64,000 bases of DNA from Clostridioides difficile ATCC 9689 = DSM 1296 (GCF_001077535.1 NZ_CP011968.1:1364001-1428000); one strand, 5' to 3'. Counted from the first letter of the stretch, positions 37,436 to 48,500 are shown. Numbers and translations: made by a program. Notes: a model not told the origin generated them from the letters alone.

Positions 37436-37503
37436 CACAATAATTTAGTATGTAATTTTAAATTTTAAAAGATTTAAAATGCTCTAAGTTGTTGTGTTTT
37501 TTT
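37436..37503 (+). terminator. Intrinsic terminator after scpB
   Basis: CACAATAATTTAG (37436-37448) pairs with CTAAGTTGTTGTG (37484-37496, with G-U pairs), followed by seven T. Confidence 0.8.
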
Positions 37504-37585
37504 GTATAAATATAAAATTATAATTCTCTTAAAATAAATATGGATAATTAAGTATAAATAGTAATTTTTTGATGATAATATAAAC

Positions 37586-38215
37586 ATGGAGCTTAATGAA
37601 TTATTTAATTTTAAGTATTTAATAATAGCTGTAATTTTTATTATAAGTGTAACTATGTTGATTTTAATATCTCATATAAACATCTTAATAATAGCTGATA
37701 TAAAAAACAAAGATATTTGTTTAAAGCTTAATATAAAATACATGTTTAATTTAATAAATATAAATAGACAACTTTATCCAGCTGAAAATAGTAAAAATAA
37801 TGATAAAAAAGAGGGGATGAAGAATAATATAGATTCAAGTATATTATTAGCTGATGACCTTTTGAGCATTTATAGATTATTAAAAAAGATAAAAATACAT
37901 GAACTTTATTCAAATATTAATTTTGGAACTGGAAATATTGGCTTAACATCTTCTGTATATGTATTGATAAATACTTTGTATGGAAATTTATTTAATATGA
38001 TTGATGCAGAAAAAATGTATTTAAATGTAAATCCAGATTTTACAAAAGATTATGTTTTAGGAAATATAAGGATACATATAAGGCCAAGAATAAAAGCTTT
38101 ATTTAATATTATAATAATGATTAATAAAATTATGAATAAAAATAAAGGAAATAAGGAAGGTGATAGTAATGAGAGCAACAGGTTCGATACAGAGTCTTAT
38201 GGAAACAACTCTTGA
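37586..38215 (+). CDS. DUF2953 domain-containing protein
   Basis: 209 residues. An N-terminal transmembrane helix (about 10-30) is followed by a soluble beta-rich domain; GTGNIGLTSSVYVLINTLYG is the typical DUF2953 segment. This family regularly precedes the sporulation gene ytfJ, as here, where the two overlap by 47 bp. The ribosome site before this ATG is weak. Function unknown. Confidence 0.8.
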   Translation: MELNELFNFKYLIIAVIFIISVTMLILISHINILIIADIKNKDICLKLNIKYMFNLININRQLYPAENSKNNDKKEGMKNNIDSSILLADDLLSIYRLLKKIKIHELYSNINFGTGNIGLTSSVYVLINTLYGNLFNMIDAEKMYLNVNPDFTKDYVLGNIRIHIRPRIKALFNIIIMINKIMNKNKGNKEGDSNESNRFDTESYGNNS

Positions 38216-38597
38216 AACAATTAAAGGTTCTATAGATGCAAATACTATTATAGGAGACCCTATAAAAACAGATACTACAGTGGTTGTACCTATATCAAAG
38301 GTTACAATTGGCTTTGGTATAGGAGGAGGAGAATACTCAAAAGGATATGATGATAAAGATAGGGAAATTGAATTAAAAAATGAAAAATCAGATACGAATT
38401 TTGCTGGAGGTAGCGCAGGGGCTATATCTGTACAACCAGTAGCATTTGTAGTAGTTGAAAGTGGAGAGACTAGAATAATGAGTTTAGATAGTAATATCAA
38501 TCTAGTGGATAATATATTATCTATAACTCCTAGAGTATTGGAGAAAATTCAAAATATATCACAAAGTAATAAGAATCAAGATAAAAACAATATGTAA
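38169..38597 (+). CDS. ytfJ: GerW/YtfJ family sporulation protein
   Basis: 142 residues. SLMETTLETIKGSIDANTIIGDPI and TVVVPISKVTIGFGIGGGEY match the YtfJ/GerW family, whose Bacillus member is forespore-expressed and needed for full L-alanine germination. A Gly-rich stretch FAGGSAGAISVQPVAFVVV follows. The ATG at 38169 follows GGAAGGTGAT; a GTG at 38160 lies within that site. It overlaps the DUF2953 gene. Confidence 0.92.
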   Translation: MRATGSIQSLMETTLETIKGSIDANTIIGDPIKTDTTVVVPISKVTIGFGIGGGEYSKGYDDKDREIELKNEKSDTNFAGGSAGAISVQPVAFVVVESGETRIMSLDSNINLVDNILSITPRVLEKIQNISQSNKNQDKNNM

Positions 38598-38637
38598 GAA
38601 TAAAATATTTTTAAATATGTATATAGTTTTAAGTAAA

Positions 38638-38668
38638 GTAGTGGGGTTAATATAAATCCCACTATTTT
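38638..38668 (+). terminator. Intrinsic terminator after ytfJ
   Basis: GTAGTGGG pairs with CCCACTAT across a 12-nt loop, followed by a short T run. Confidence 0.7.
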
Positions 38669-38844
38669 GTTGTGTACTTTAAACATTTATATCTAATAAG
38701 ATTTTAGTTTAAAACAATTTAAATAGATAATAAAGTTGATATATAGTATAATTATAAAAAGAAAAGAAGTATTATATTATAGATATATAAACGCATTTGA
38801 GATATAAGAGGGAGTTATAAATCATTAGTTTTGAGGTGAATGTT

Positions 38845-39285
38845 ATGAGCGATAAAGAATTATCTATTTTGTTGTTAGAAAGTATGAATAATTTTCATAA
38901 TTTAATAAAGATTATTAATAACGAAAGATATAAAAAAGATAAGGTTCTTACAGAAAGACAGTTCTTTGCCTTAGTAAAAATAAGAAAACATGATAAAATA
39001 GAGCTTAAAAATCTAAGTAGAGATTTGCATGTATCTACTTCTAGTCTGTGTATACTACTTAATAAATTGGTTGAGCAAGAGTATGTATATAGGGAAGAAG
39101 ATAGTAGAGATAGACGAAATACTTTTTATGGAATAACTAAAAATGGAGAAAAGATATTGGATAATGAAATACTAAAGTTTGTATCTATAATAAGTGATAA
39201 AATGGATTGCCTAGATATAGATAATAAAGATAAATTATTTACTTCTTTGGAAGAGTCTAAAAATATAATAGAACAATTATTTTAA
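38845..39285 (+). CDS. MarR-family transcriptional regulator
   Basis: 146 residues. The winged helix-turn-helix centre is ELKNLSRDLHVSTSSLCILLNKLVEQEYVYREEDSRDRRNTFYGITKNG, with the DxRD wing motif of MarR proteins. The ATG at 38845 follows TGAGGTGAA; the GTG at 38836 lies in that site. The ligand is unknown. It lies 15 bp before a leucyl aminopeptidase gene and may be cotranscribed with it. Confidence 0.9.
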   Translation: MSDKELSILLLESMNNFHNLIKIINNERYKKDKVLTERQFFALVKIRKHDKIELKNLSRDLHVSTSSLCILLNKLVEQEYVYREEDSRDRRNTFYGITKNGEKILDNEILKFVSIISDKMDCLDIDNKDKLFTSLEESKNIIEQLF

Positions 39286-39300
39286 AAAGGAGAATTTATT

Positions 39301-40752
39301 ATGAATATAAAGTATTCTAAAGAGATATTAAAAAGTTTAGAAAATGCTATAACAGTAGTAGCTCTATTTGAGGGAGAAGATGTTTTTACGACATTTGATA
39401 AAATAAATATGATAAGCAGAAATTTTAATTCTAAAGAAAATAGTATAGATACTGTAACATTAATTGAAAATAACAATTTGGTAAATGTTTGTTTTGTTGG
39501 TTTTGGTAAGAGAGAGTTATTGAATAGAGAAAAAATTAGAATCATAGGTGGGAATTTGTGTAAAAAATTAAAAAATATATTGAAAAATGAAGCATATAAG
39601 AGTAGTGATGTTAATGTACTGAATCTTAATTTAAATAGTGATGAAATAGGTTGTTTTGTAGAAGGGATATTACTTGGAAATTATAAGTTTGATAAGTATA
39701 AGACAAAAAGTAAGGATTTTGAAAGAAAAGAAGTTGATACTATAACTATATTTACTGAAAAAGAAGTTGAGTGTCAAATAGAAAAGGCTAAAATATTAGC
39801 TAATTCAACTATAATAGCTAGAAATCTAGTTAATGAACCATCAAACGTAATATATCCAAAAACATTAGCAGTAGAAACAGTTAAACTTGGTGCAGAGTTT
39901 GGGTTTAATGTTGATGTTTATGAAGAAGAAAAAATAAAGGCATTGGGAATGGATGCTTTTTTCGCTGTTTCAAGAGGTTCAATTAATAAACCAAGATTCA
40001 TAGTAATGAGATACTTTGGAGATAAAGAAAGTACAGATATATTAGGTCTAGTAGGTAAAGGATTGACTTATGATACTGGTGGATATTCTTTAAAATCAAA
40101 TGCTTCTATGCTAGATATGAAGACAGATATGGCTGGTGCTGCGAGTGTTATAGGTGCTATGTGTGCTATATCTCAAAGTAAATTAAAGAAAAATGTTATA
40201 GCAGTAGTGGCTGCATGTGAGAATGCTTTATCAGGAGGTTCATACAAACCTGGAGATATAATTAGTTCTATGGCAAAGAAAACTATTGAAGTTTTAAATA
40301 CGGATGCAGAAGGTAGACTTACATTAGCTGATGCAATATACTACATTATAAACAATGAAAAAGTAACAAAGGTGGTTGATGTAGCTACATTAACTGGTGC
40401 TGCTTTAACATTGTTAGGTAATGTTGCAACTCCTATAGTAACAAATAATGATGATTTTTATTGTGAATTAGAAAAAGCTGCCACTTTATCAGGGGAAAGG
40501 GTATGGAAGATGCCAATTTATGATGAATTTAAAGATATGATAAAAGGAGAAGAAGCAGACCTTAAAAACACTGGTGGTAAAAATGCTGGATGTATAACAG
40601 CAGGAGCTTTTATTGGTGAATTTGTTGGGAATACTCCTTGGATACATATGGATATAGCGGGGACAAGTACATCATCAAAATCAATTGGATACAAAGCAAA
40701 GGGGGCTACAGGAGAACCTGTTAGAACATTGTACTATTTGGCAGAAATCTAA
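39301..40752 (+). CDS. pepA: Leucyl aminopeptidase (M17)
   Basis: 483 residues. Two-zinc aminopeptidase. Seen: VGKGLTYDTGGYSLK (metal/catalytic Lys and Asp), MKTDMAGAASV, and NTDAEGRLTLADAIYY, the M17 signature. The N-terminal domain (residues 1-165) is the more variable macro-like domain. AAAGGAG precedes the ATG. It is the second gene after the MarR regulator. Confidence 0.94.
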   Translation: MNIKYSKEILKSLENAITVVALFEGEDVFTTFDKINMISRNFNSKENSIDTVTLIENNNLVNVCFVGFGKRELLNREKIRIIGGNLCKKLKNILKNEAYKSSDVNVLNLNLNSDEIGCFVEGILLGNYKFDKYKTKSKDFERKEVDTITIFTEKEVECQIEKAKILANSTIIARNLVNEPSNVIYPKTLAVETVKLGAEFGFNVDVYEEEKIKALGMDAFFAVSRGSINKPRFIVMRYFGDKESTDILGLVGKGLTYDTGGYSLKSNASMLDMKTDMAGAASVIGAMCAISQSKLKKNVIAVVAACENALSGGSYKPGDIISSMAKKTIEVLNTDAEGRLTLADAIYYIINNEKVTKVVDVATLTGAALTLLGNVATPIVTNNDDFYCELEKAATLSGERVWKMPIYDEFKDMIKGEEADLKNTGGKNAGCITAGAFIGEFVGNTPWIHMDIAGTSTSSKSIGYKAKGATGEPVRTLYYLAEI

Positions 40753-40775
40753 AAAACAATTATAAAATATAATTT

Positions 40776-40830
40776 ATAAAGCCACGTGGATATTTTTGTA
40801 ATTTAAGATTATCTATGTGGCTTTATTTTT
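40776..40830 (+). terminator. Intrinsic terminator after pepA
   Basis: ATAAAGCCACGTGGATA pairs with TATCTATGTGGCTTTAT (one mismatch), followed by T residues. Confidence 0.85.
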
Positions 40831-40842
40831 TATTTAAGTAAA

Positions 40843-41511
40843 TTATTTACTCTTTTTCTTTTTTTCAAGTATAAAAGTATCTCTATTAAATAAAAGAGCA
40901 GGTATGTACATAATACTAGTAACAAAAATAAACGTAAAAATAGCAGTTATGCTATGACTTAAAAAACCATAATAGTACCTAGAGTTGGTAAATGTGTTTA
41001 GTAAAAATATGAATGAAAAATAAATAAAACATATAGCTAAGTTATCTCTAAGTGCATATCTGTTAACTCTAAATTTTCTAACATCAACCATATATATATC
41101 TGCATAAATTATCAAGCACTTAGAGAAGATAAAGATAAAATATATTAAGCTAGGAAATTCATAGCCCAAGTTTTTAGAAAAAATGAGTTCTCCAACTGAA
41201 CAAACTAAACTCCAAGAAAAAAATATATTAAAAAGATGATACTGCTTAAAAATTAGTATGGCTATACACAGATATATACAAATATAATTGATTCCAATTG
41301 GTAAAGAGTTTAGAGTACTATAATTACCTGAAGAAATAAGTAATAATTGCTCTAGAGCCATAATTATTACAAGTAATGTACAAATTATCTTCTCAACTGT
41401 ATAGCTATAAGGTAAAATATTTTTGGTTAGTTTTGGACAATAGTATAAAAATAATCCAAATATAAAGAGACTTACAAATTGTTCACTAGAAAAAAGAAAA
41501 ATTTTAAACAT
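40843..41511 (-). CDS. Polytopic membrane protein, YwaF/TMEM164-like
   Basis: 222 residues with six or seven transmembrane helices and a Lys-rich C-terminal tail. The order of helices, with LPIGINYICIYLCIAIL, then LFNIFFSWSLVCSVGELIF and a late SHSITAIFTFIF, resembles the YwaF/TIGR02206 integral membrane family. The His and Cys residues usual there are only partly kept. GGAGAGAAT precedes the ATG. It is convergent with pepA and monocistronic. Function unknown. Confidence 0.65.
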   Translation of the reverse strand: MFKIFLFSSEQFVSLFIFGLFLYYCPKLTKNILPYSYTVEKIICTLLVIIMALEQLLLISSGNYSTLNSLPIGINYICIYLCIAILIFKQYHLFNIFFSWSLVCSVGELIFSKNLGYEFPSLIYFIFIFSKCLIIYADIYMVDVRKFRVNRYALRDNLAICFIYFSFIFLLNTFTNSRYYYGFLSHSITAIFTFIFVTSIMYIPALLFNRDTFILEKKKKSK

Positions 41512-41779
41512 ATAACATTCTCTCCTATAATAAATTTAATATGTATCTATATAAATATATTCATTATATCTCAATTTAATATATAAAAAAGATAATAATA
41601 GTTAGATTTTTTATATGAATTTTAATAGGTAAAATATCCTATTGTTTTGTAGATATATCCTAATTATGTCAAAAAATAAAAAAATTTTTATTTATTAGAG
41701 TTTTTGGAAATAATAATAACAGATATTATAATTAATTAACAGTTTTTGTAAGTATTTGACAATAGAGAGGGTGTAACAA

Positions 41780-41920
41780 ATGGGAATAATAGAGTCAGCA
41801 TCAAAATTGGCTGAGATGGTTCATTTATTGGCTGTTGAAAAGGGGATAACTGATATAGAAGCATGGGATGAAGCTGTGAAAGAATACAGCAAAATTTATG
41901 AAGAAAGAAGAAATGAATAG
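41780..41920 (+). CDS. Small protein of 46 residues, unknown function
   Basis: MGIIESASKLAEMVHLLAVE opens a short helical protein ending KEYSKIYEERRNE. GAGAGGGTG lies 8 bp before the ATG, codon use matches its neighbours, and the frame is closed cleanly. It lies in the 580-bp gap between two minus-strand genes and is therefore likely an independent transcript. I do not recognise it. No terminator on its own strand is obvious. Confidence 0.55.
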   Translation: MGIIESASKLAEMVHLLAVEKGITDIEAWDEAVKEYSKIYEERRNE

Positions 41921-42004
41921 AATGATAAAAAATGAAAACTTGATGATAAAAAATAACTTTATTTAAAGAAATTCAATTTTTATAGAAGTATTAAAAATAA
42001 TATA

Positions 42005-42058
42005 AATAAAAAGATGGTATTTCAAATGTAAGTAAAAAATCATTTTGGGATACCATCC
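42005..42058 (-). terminator. Terminator of the MazG-like gene
   Basis: GATGGTATTTCAAATG (42013-42028) pairs with CATTTTGGGATACCATC (from 42041). On the minus strand it is followed by TTTTTATT. Confidence 0.75.
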
Positions 42059-42094
42059 TTATTATTTATTTTAATAATATATAAGTAATAAATC

Positions 42095-42415
42095 TTACTT
42101 ATCCATATTTTTTATGTAACCTCTTTTTTCTAGCTTTTTTATATGCTCCTTACGTATTTCATCAAGATTAATACCATATTGTTCTTCTAGCTTAAACATC
42201 ATAGTAACACATGTCTGCGCTACATCCATTAGTTCCTTAGCAGTTTTCTTTATAATATCAACTTCATCTAAATCATTATTTTCTCCACTTAGATTTCTGA
42301 ATTTACCTATACATTCAGCTAATTCACCTTGTTCTTCACCCATTTTGATAAATGTAGATTCTAGTGTTGGGTCTAAATTATTAAGCTCTGGTAAAGATAT
42401 AGTTTTTAGTTTCAT
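42095..42415 (-). CDS. MazG-like nucleotide pyrophosphohydrolase family protein
   Basis: 106 residues, all helical. FIKMGEEQGELAECIG (ExxE) and KKTAKELMDVAQTCVTMM (ExxxD) are the four metal-binding acidic positions of the MazG fold. Members hydrolyse nucleoside triphosphates to monophosphates, often as house-cleaning enzymes. The ATG at 42415 follows AAAGGAG at 5 bp; the ORF opens further upstream without a better site. It is monocistronic. Confidence 0.85.
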   Translation of the reverse strand: MKLKTISLPELNNLDPTLESTFIKMGEEQGELAECIGKFRNLSGENNDLDEVDIIKKTAKELMDVAQTCVTMMFKLEEQYGINLDEIRKEHIKKLEKRGYIKNMDK

Positions 42416-42534
42416 AAAAGCTCCTTTCAAGTTATTCGTATTTATACTAAAACATCATAACAAAAATAATACTAAAAAAAAACTTTAAATTCAACATAAA
42501 AACTTACATATATAATAAAAATCGTGAAATAAAT

Positions 42535-43272
42535 CTATATTTGTCTTAATACAGCCTCATATAAAACTTCTCCAATAGGTTTATTTATTACAAGAGAAGC
42601 TGACTTATCATAGACTGTATTTGCTTTATTAATAAGAGCAATATAATCACCTTTGTAATAATCTATAAAACTTGCTGCTGGGTACACAGCTAATGATGTA
42701 CCTCCTATAATCAATAAATCAGCATTACTTATAGCAGAAATTGTTTTAGTAATGACATCACTGTCAAGAGCTTCCTCATAAAGTACTACATCTGGTTTTA
42801 CTATAGAACCACAGTTGTCACAGTAAGGAATATTACCTCCCAGATTTAACATAGATTCTAAGTCAAAAAACTTACCACATTTAGTACAATAATTTCTATG
42901 TACAGAACCATGAAGTTCTAGCACATTTTTACTTCCAGCCATTTGATGAAGTCCATCAATATTTTGAGTTATGACAGCTTTAAGCTTACCCATTTCTTCG
43001 AGTTTTGCTAAAGCTATATGAGCATTATTGGGTTTTGCATTAGGATATATTAATTTATCCTTATAAAATTCAAAAAATTCTTCTGGATATCTAACAAAAA
43101 AAGTATGTGAAACTAATTGTTCAGCAGTAAATTGTTTATTGAGTTTTTGGCTAAATAATCCAGTAGAACTTCTAAAGTCTGGAATATTAGATTCAGTTGA
43201 AACACCTGCTCCACCAAAAAATACAATATTATTGTGATTAGCTATTAAGTCTTTTAAGCTATTTGCATCCAT
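42535..43272 (-). CDS. cobB: Sir2-family NAD-dependent protein deacylase
   Basis: 245 residues. FFGGAGVSTESNIPDFRS binds NAD; TQNIDGLH and catalytic His in LELHGSVHRNYC follow. A zinc ribbon has CTKCG...CDNCGSIVKPDVVLYEE. It removes acetyl or other acyl groups from lysines. GGAGGTG precedes the ATG. It is divergent from the Acd gene. Confidence 0.95.
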   Translation of the reverse strand: MDANSLKDLIANHNNIVFFGGAGVSTESNIPDFRSSTGLFSQKLNKQFTAEQLVSHTFFVRYPEEFFEFYKDKLIYPNAKPNNAHIALAKLEEMGKLKAVITQNIDGLHQMAGSKNVLELHGSVHRNYCTKCGKFFDLESMLNLGGNIPYCDNCGSIVKPDVVLYEEALDSDVITKTISAISNADLLIIGGTSLAVYPAASFIDYYKGDYIALINKANTVYDKSASLVINKPIGEVLYEAVLRQI

Positions 43273-43486
43273 AGTTACACCTCCAAATTATTATATATAA
43301 ATTGTACTACATATTAGGTCGTTTATGTTTTATTAATTTAAATAAATATATAGTTTAATAAGTTAAATAAAGGGAATATAAATAAAATGTATACAGAGTA
43401 TAAATAGACAATATTTACTAAAATAACAAGTTGTCGTATAATTATATTAAAATTGTTTTAGTGTATAAGAAGGGCGGGGGAAGTAC

Positions 43487-45310
43487 GTGAAGAAAAAAGC
43501 AGCTTTAGCAACATTGGCTATGTTACCCTTAGGTGTGGTAAATGCACATGCTGATGGAGATATAGGTATAGTGACTATAAATTATTTAAATGTAAGAAAT
43601 GAACCAACTGCCGAAAGTAGCATAGCCTTTGTTGCTAAAAAAGATGATAAAGTTTTGATTAAAGACTCTTCTAATGGATGGTATAAAATAAAAGCTGAAT
43701 CTGGACAAGAAGGTTGGGCTTCATCAAAATATATAGCAAAATCAAATAGTGACTCTTTAAGAACGTCTACAAATAAAGAAAAACAAGTTATTTCAAATAG
43801 TTTAAATATGAGAAATGGAGCAGGTACAAGTTACAGAGTAATAACTGTACTAAAAAAAGGTCAAAAAGTAGAAGTAATATCAGAGAGTAATGGATGGTCT
43901 AAAATCAAATATGATGGAAGACTAGGATATGTATCTAGCTCTTATTTAGGAGACGTTTCAAACTCAACTAATAAATCAAAAACTAAACAAGTGAATACAA
44001 CTTCACTAAATGTAAGGAGTGGACCAAATACAAGTTATGGTTTGTTAGGCAAGTTGCCAAAAGGAAGTAAAGTAGAAGTAATATCAGAAAGTAATGGATG
44101 GTCAAAAATAAAGTATAATGGAAAAGATGCCTATGTATCTAGTATGTACTTATCGGATGTAAGTCAAAGTAATTCAGACAATTCTAGTCAAAGCAATGAT
44201 AAAAAGAATACTGATAAGGTTGTAAATACAGCTTCTTTAAATGTAAGAAGTGGACCAGGTTCTACATATAGTAAGTTGGGAAAAGTTTATAAAGGAAGTA
44301 AAGTAACTGTACTATCAGAAAGTAGTGGATGGGCTAAGATTAATTTTAACAATAAAGAAGCATTTGTAGTAGGCAATTATTTATCTACTTCAGCAGATAC
44401 TTCAAATAATAACTCAAATAGTAACTCTGATAACAGTTCTAATAGTAATGGCAATAATTCTTCATCATCAGGTCAAGTAAATGGTATGTCAGGTATAAGT
44501 GGGGCTAAAATTGATTATAAATCTTTGAGTTATACTTTAGAATCTCATATAAGTAAACAAGTTGAGAAAGCAGCATCAGGAGGAAATGTGATAGCTCCAA
44601 GTAATAGGAAAAGCACTCCAAGTCCTGAATTTAGTACTTTTTCAGCTCAAAGAACAAGCTCATTTGTAAATGCAAGTTCAAGTGATATAGAATATTATTT
44701 AAATCCTAAGAATTTTACAAATACTACTAAAGGTATGATGCAGTTTTTAAAGATTAACAGTTATAGAGATGGTATTTCAGAATCAAGTCTTAACTCGTAT
44801 CTTAATGGTTTATCTTCTAGTGTATTTAAAAACCAGGGAGCAGCCTTTATAAATGCTGCCAAGAAGTATAATATAGATGTTGTATATCTAGTATCTCATG
44901 CTATGTGGGAAACTGCTTATGGTAAGTCTACACTTGCCCAAGGTCAAACATTAACATCTTATAAGGGACAACCTCTTAGTAAGCCAGTTAAAGTATACAA
45001 TTTTTTTGGTATAGGAGCAATAGATAAAAGTGCTAATGTTTCAGGTGCAGAAGCAGCGTATTCCAATGGCTGGACTAGTGTAGAAGCTACAATAGATGGC
45101 TCTGCAAAGTGGATATCACAAAATTACGTAAATAGTTCTAAGTACAATCAGAATACTATTTACAAGATGAAGTGGAATTATGATTATACATGGCATCAGT
45201 ATGCAACTGATGTAAACTGGGCTAATGGAATTTCTGGAATTATGGAAAATTTAATTGGTCTTTATGGAGGAGGAAGTAGTTTGGTTTTTGAAGTTCCTCA
45301 ATATAAGTAA
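43487..45310 (+). CDS. acd: N-acetylglucosaminidase autolysin with SH3b repeats (Acd)
   Basis: 607 residues, matching the size and domain plan known for the C. difficile autolysin Acd. A signal peptide (to about HADG) is followed by four bacterial SH3 repeats, each starting near (S/T)LN(V/M)R(S/N)G; the first is NYLNVRNEP. A Ser/Asn-rich linker (about 300-335) leads to the glucosaminidase domain, with catalytic Glu in HAMWETAYGKSTL and the NFFGIGA and YSNGWTSVEATIDG segments. It hydrolyses GlcNAc-MurNAc bonds in peptidoglycan. A GTG start follows GGGCGGGGG. polC follows, consistent with the known locus. Confidence 0.93.
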   Translation: MKKKAALATLAMLPLGVVNAHADGDIGIVTINYLNVRNEPTAESSIAFVAKKDDKVLIKDSSNGWYKIKAESGQEGWASSKYIAKSNSDSLRTSTNKEKQVISNSLNMRNGAGTSYRVITVLKKGQKVEVISESNGWSKIKYDGRLGYVSSSYLGDVSNSTNKSKTKQVNTTSLNVRSGPNTSYGLLGKLPKGSKVEVISESNGWSKIKYNGKDAYVSSMYLSDVSQSNSDNSSQSNDKKNTDKVVNTASLNVRSGPGSTYSKLGKVYKGSKVTVLSESSGWAKINFNNKEAFVVGNYLSTSADTSNNNSNSNSDNSSNSNGNNSSSSGQVNGMSGISGAKIDYKSLSYTLESHISKQVEKAASGGNVIAPSNRKSTPSPEFSTFSAQRTSSFVNASSSDIEYYLNPKNFTNTTKGMMQFLKINSYRDGISESSLNSYLNGLSSSVFKNQGAAFINAAKKYNIDVVYLVSHAMWETAYGKSTLAQGQTLTSYKGQPLSKPVKVYNFFGIGAIDKSANVSGAEAAYSNGWTSVEATIDGSAKWISQNYVNSSKYNQNTIYKMKWNYDYTWHQYATDVNWANGISGIMENLIGLYGGGSSLVFEVPQYK

Positions 45311-45327
45311 TACATAAATAAAAAATA

Positions 45328-45375
45328 TAGACTATGGGTAGTTTTCATTTTATTTAAATTATCTATAGTCTTTTT
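45328..45375 (+). terminator. Intrinsic terminator after acd
   Basis: AGACTATGGGTAGTTT pairs with AAATTATCTATAGTCT (one bulge), followed by five T. Confidence 0.85.
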
Positions 45376-45524
45376 GTATATAATTTATAATCTGTAAATT
45401 TAATGTTAACAAAACTTTTATGTTATAATATTAATTCTAAGTAAATATAAGTGAGTAATGGGTAGAAATAGATAAAAAGTGGTAATAATATATATAAAGA
45501 TAATTTTGAGAAAGGAGGATATAT

Positions 45525-48500
45525 ATGGAAAGTATTAAGGAATATTTGGATAAGTTAGAAATTAATAATAGTGGTCTTGGAAAGCAACTTAAAGAAGTTT
45601 ATATAAATAGAGTAGTTTATTTTAAGGAAGATAAGATAGTTTATTTTTATCTAACTTCTAAAGATATTGTTTCTCATGAACTTTTAGATAAATTTAAAGA
45701 AGAATTGATGTATAAACTCGATTATTTTAAAGATATGAGGATGAAGATAAGATTTACTGGTCTTGAAAGAAAATCCAATAAAGATGTTATAAAAAAATAT
45801 TGGAATAATATATTGTATATATTAAAGTATCTTTGTCCATCTATTGCAGGGTGGTATAAACAAGTAGAATTTCTTTGTTTAGAAGAAGAATTAAAAATAA
45901 AACTTCCAAAAGGTATATTTTATGAGCGATTAATGAAAAAAAATGTAACTTATGTACTTAAAACCGTGCTTAGCGAAGAGTTGGGATTAGATTTAAATAT
46001 AACAATAGAAAAAGCTGTTGATGAAAAGGTAAATAAAGAAAGACTCATAAGAATCAATGATAGAGAAATGGAAGAAAAAATTAGGGCTTTAGAAATTGGA
46101 AAAGTTAATAACTGTGAAGAAAATGAAGAGGAAAGTTATGTCATTAAGTCTGATGTAGATGAAAATTTAATCTATGGAGATAATGCAAATGCTATGATTG
46201 AAAATATAGTTGAATTAAATGCATCTTCTGGAACAGTTGCAGTTGTTGGAGATATATTTGATGTTGACACTAAAGAACTTAAAAACGGAAAAATACTTAT
46301 GATAGCTTCAATTACAGATTATACTAGCTCAATAAGCTGTAAACTTTTTTTAACAGATACAAATAAGGATGGAGTACTTGAAAATGTTAAAAAAGGAGCA
46401 TACTTAAAAATCAAGGGTGACATAGTTTATGATACATATCAAAGAGAAATTAGTATGATGATTAGTGGGATAAGAAAAGAAACTAGAATAGAGAGAGAAG
46501 ATAAATCAGAGGAAAAAAGAGTAGAACTCCATGCACATACACAAATGTCTTCTATGGATGCTATTTGTTCTGTTAAAAAGCTTGTAGAGCGTGCAGCCAA
46601 ATGGGGTCATTCTGCTATTGCTATAACAGACCATGGTGTTGTACAAGGATTTCCAGATGCTATGAATGCAGGTAAGTCAAATAATATAAAAATACTTTAT
46701 GGAGTAGAAGGGTACTTGGTTGAAGATGATTCTCTCATTATAGAGGATGCAAATGATAAAGAACTTTCGCAGACATTTGTTGTATTTGACATAGAGACAA
46801 CTGGCTTTTCTAATACAAATGATAAAATAACTGAGATTGGTGCTGTAAAAATAGAAAACTTTAAGATTGTAGATAGATTTAGTGAGTTAATAAATCCTGA
46901 AAAAGATATTTCTTATAAGATACAGGAATTGACAGGAATAACTAATGAATTAATTAAAGACAAGCCAACCATTGAAGAAGTTCTTCCTAAGTTTATGGAA
47001 TTTGTTGGAGATAGTGTATTAGTAGCACATAATGCAGAGTTTGATACTGGATTTATATCGCAAAAATGTAGGGAACAAGGCTTGTTATATAATAACAAAA
47101 AAGTAGATACACTTATGTTAGCAAGAGTAATGTTACCAAACTTAAAAAGACATAGATTAAATGTCGTTGCAAAAGAACTTGGTATTCCTCTTTTAAATCA
47201 CCATAGAGCAGTGGATGATGCTGAAGCTACAGCACTTATATTTAATAAGTTTTTGCAGATGCTTACAGAAAAAGGTGCAAAAACTCTAAGTGATGTAAAC
47301 AATATACTTGGAAAGATTGATTACACAAAGCTTAGCACAAATCATATAACCTTGATAGCAAAAAATTCTATAGGTATAAAAAATTTATATAAAATAATTT
47401 CAGATGCACATGTAAATCATTTTTTTAGAGCACCAAGAATCCTTAGAAGTGTATTAAATGAATATAAAGAAGGATTAATAATTGGTTCGGCTTGTGAAGC
47501 TGGGGTGGTTTTTCAAGCTGTAAAGAAAAACGTGTCTGATGAGGAAATGAAAAAAATAATAGATTTATACGATTATATTGAAGTAATGCCTATAGATAAT
47601 AATAGATTTATGATTGATAAAGGAGAAGTAAAGGACGAAGAAGAGTTAAGGGAGTTGAATAGGAAATTAATTGATACAGCCAAAAAATTTGACAAAATTC
47701 CAGTAGCTACTGGGGATGTTCATTTTTTAGACAAACATGAAGCTGTCTTAAGAAAAGTTCTTAAATATTCTCAAGGTTTTAAAGTAGATGAAGAAGAAAC
47801 TTATTTACATTTTAGAACAACAGATGAAATGTTGGAAGAGTTTAGTTATCTTGGAGAAGAATTGGCATATGAAGTTGTAGTTGAAAATAGTAATCTGATT
47901 GCCGATATGGTTGAAGATATAAAACCTATACCAGATGATACTTATCCTCCAATTATAGAGGGCTCAGATGTGGAGTTAAGAGAAATGTGTTACAAAAAAG
48001 CCAAACGAATCTATGGAGACCCAATACCAGAAATAGTTCAAAAAAGACTGGATAGAGAATTAAATTCAATAATAAGCAATGGGTATGCAGTTATGTATAT
48101 TATAGCTCAAAAACTGGTTGCAAAATCTCTTTCAGATGGATATTTAGTTGGTTCAAGAGGCTCAGTTGGCTCATCTTTTGCAGCTACTATGAGTGATATA
48201 ACAGAAGTTAATCCTCTTCCAGCACATTATATTTGTGAAAACGAAGACTGTAAATATTCATTCTTTTATGAAATAGGTGAATGGGGCTCAGGTGTTGATT
48301 TACCAGACAAGGATTGTCCAAAGTGTGGAAGAAAACTTGCTAAAAACGGTCATGATATTCCATTTGAGGTTTTCTTAGGTTTTGAAGGTGATAAGGAACC
48401 AGATATAGACTTAAATTTCTCAGGAAATTATCAGCCAACAATTCATAAATACACAGAAGAACTATTTGGAGAGGGGTATGTATATAGGGCTGGGACTATA

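Noticed and set aside
43560-44400. Tandem repeats in acd as a CRISPR-like or satellite array
   Set aside because: They are in-frame SH3b protein repeats with diverged DNA, not short spaced DNA repeats.
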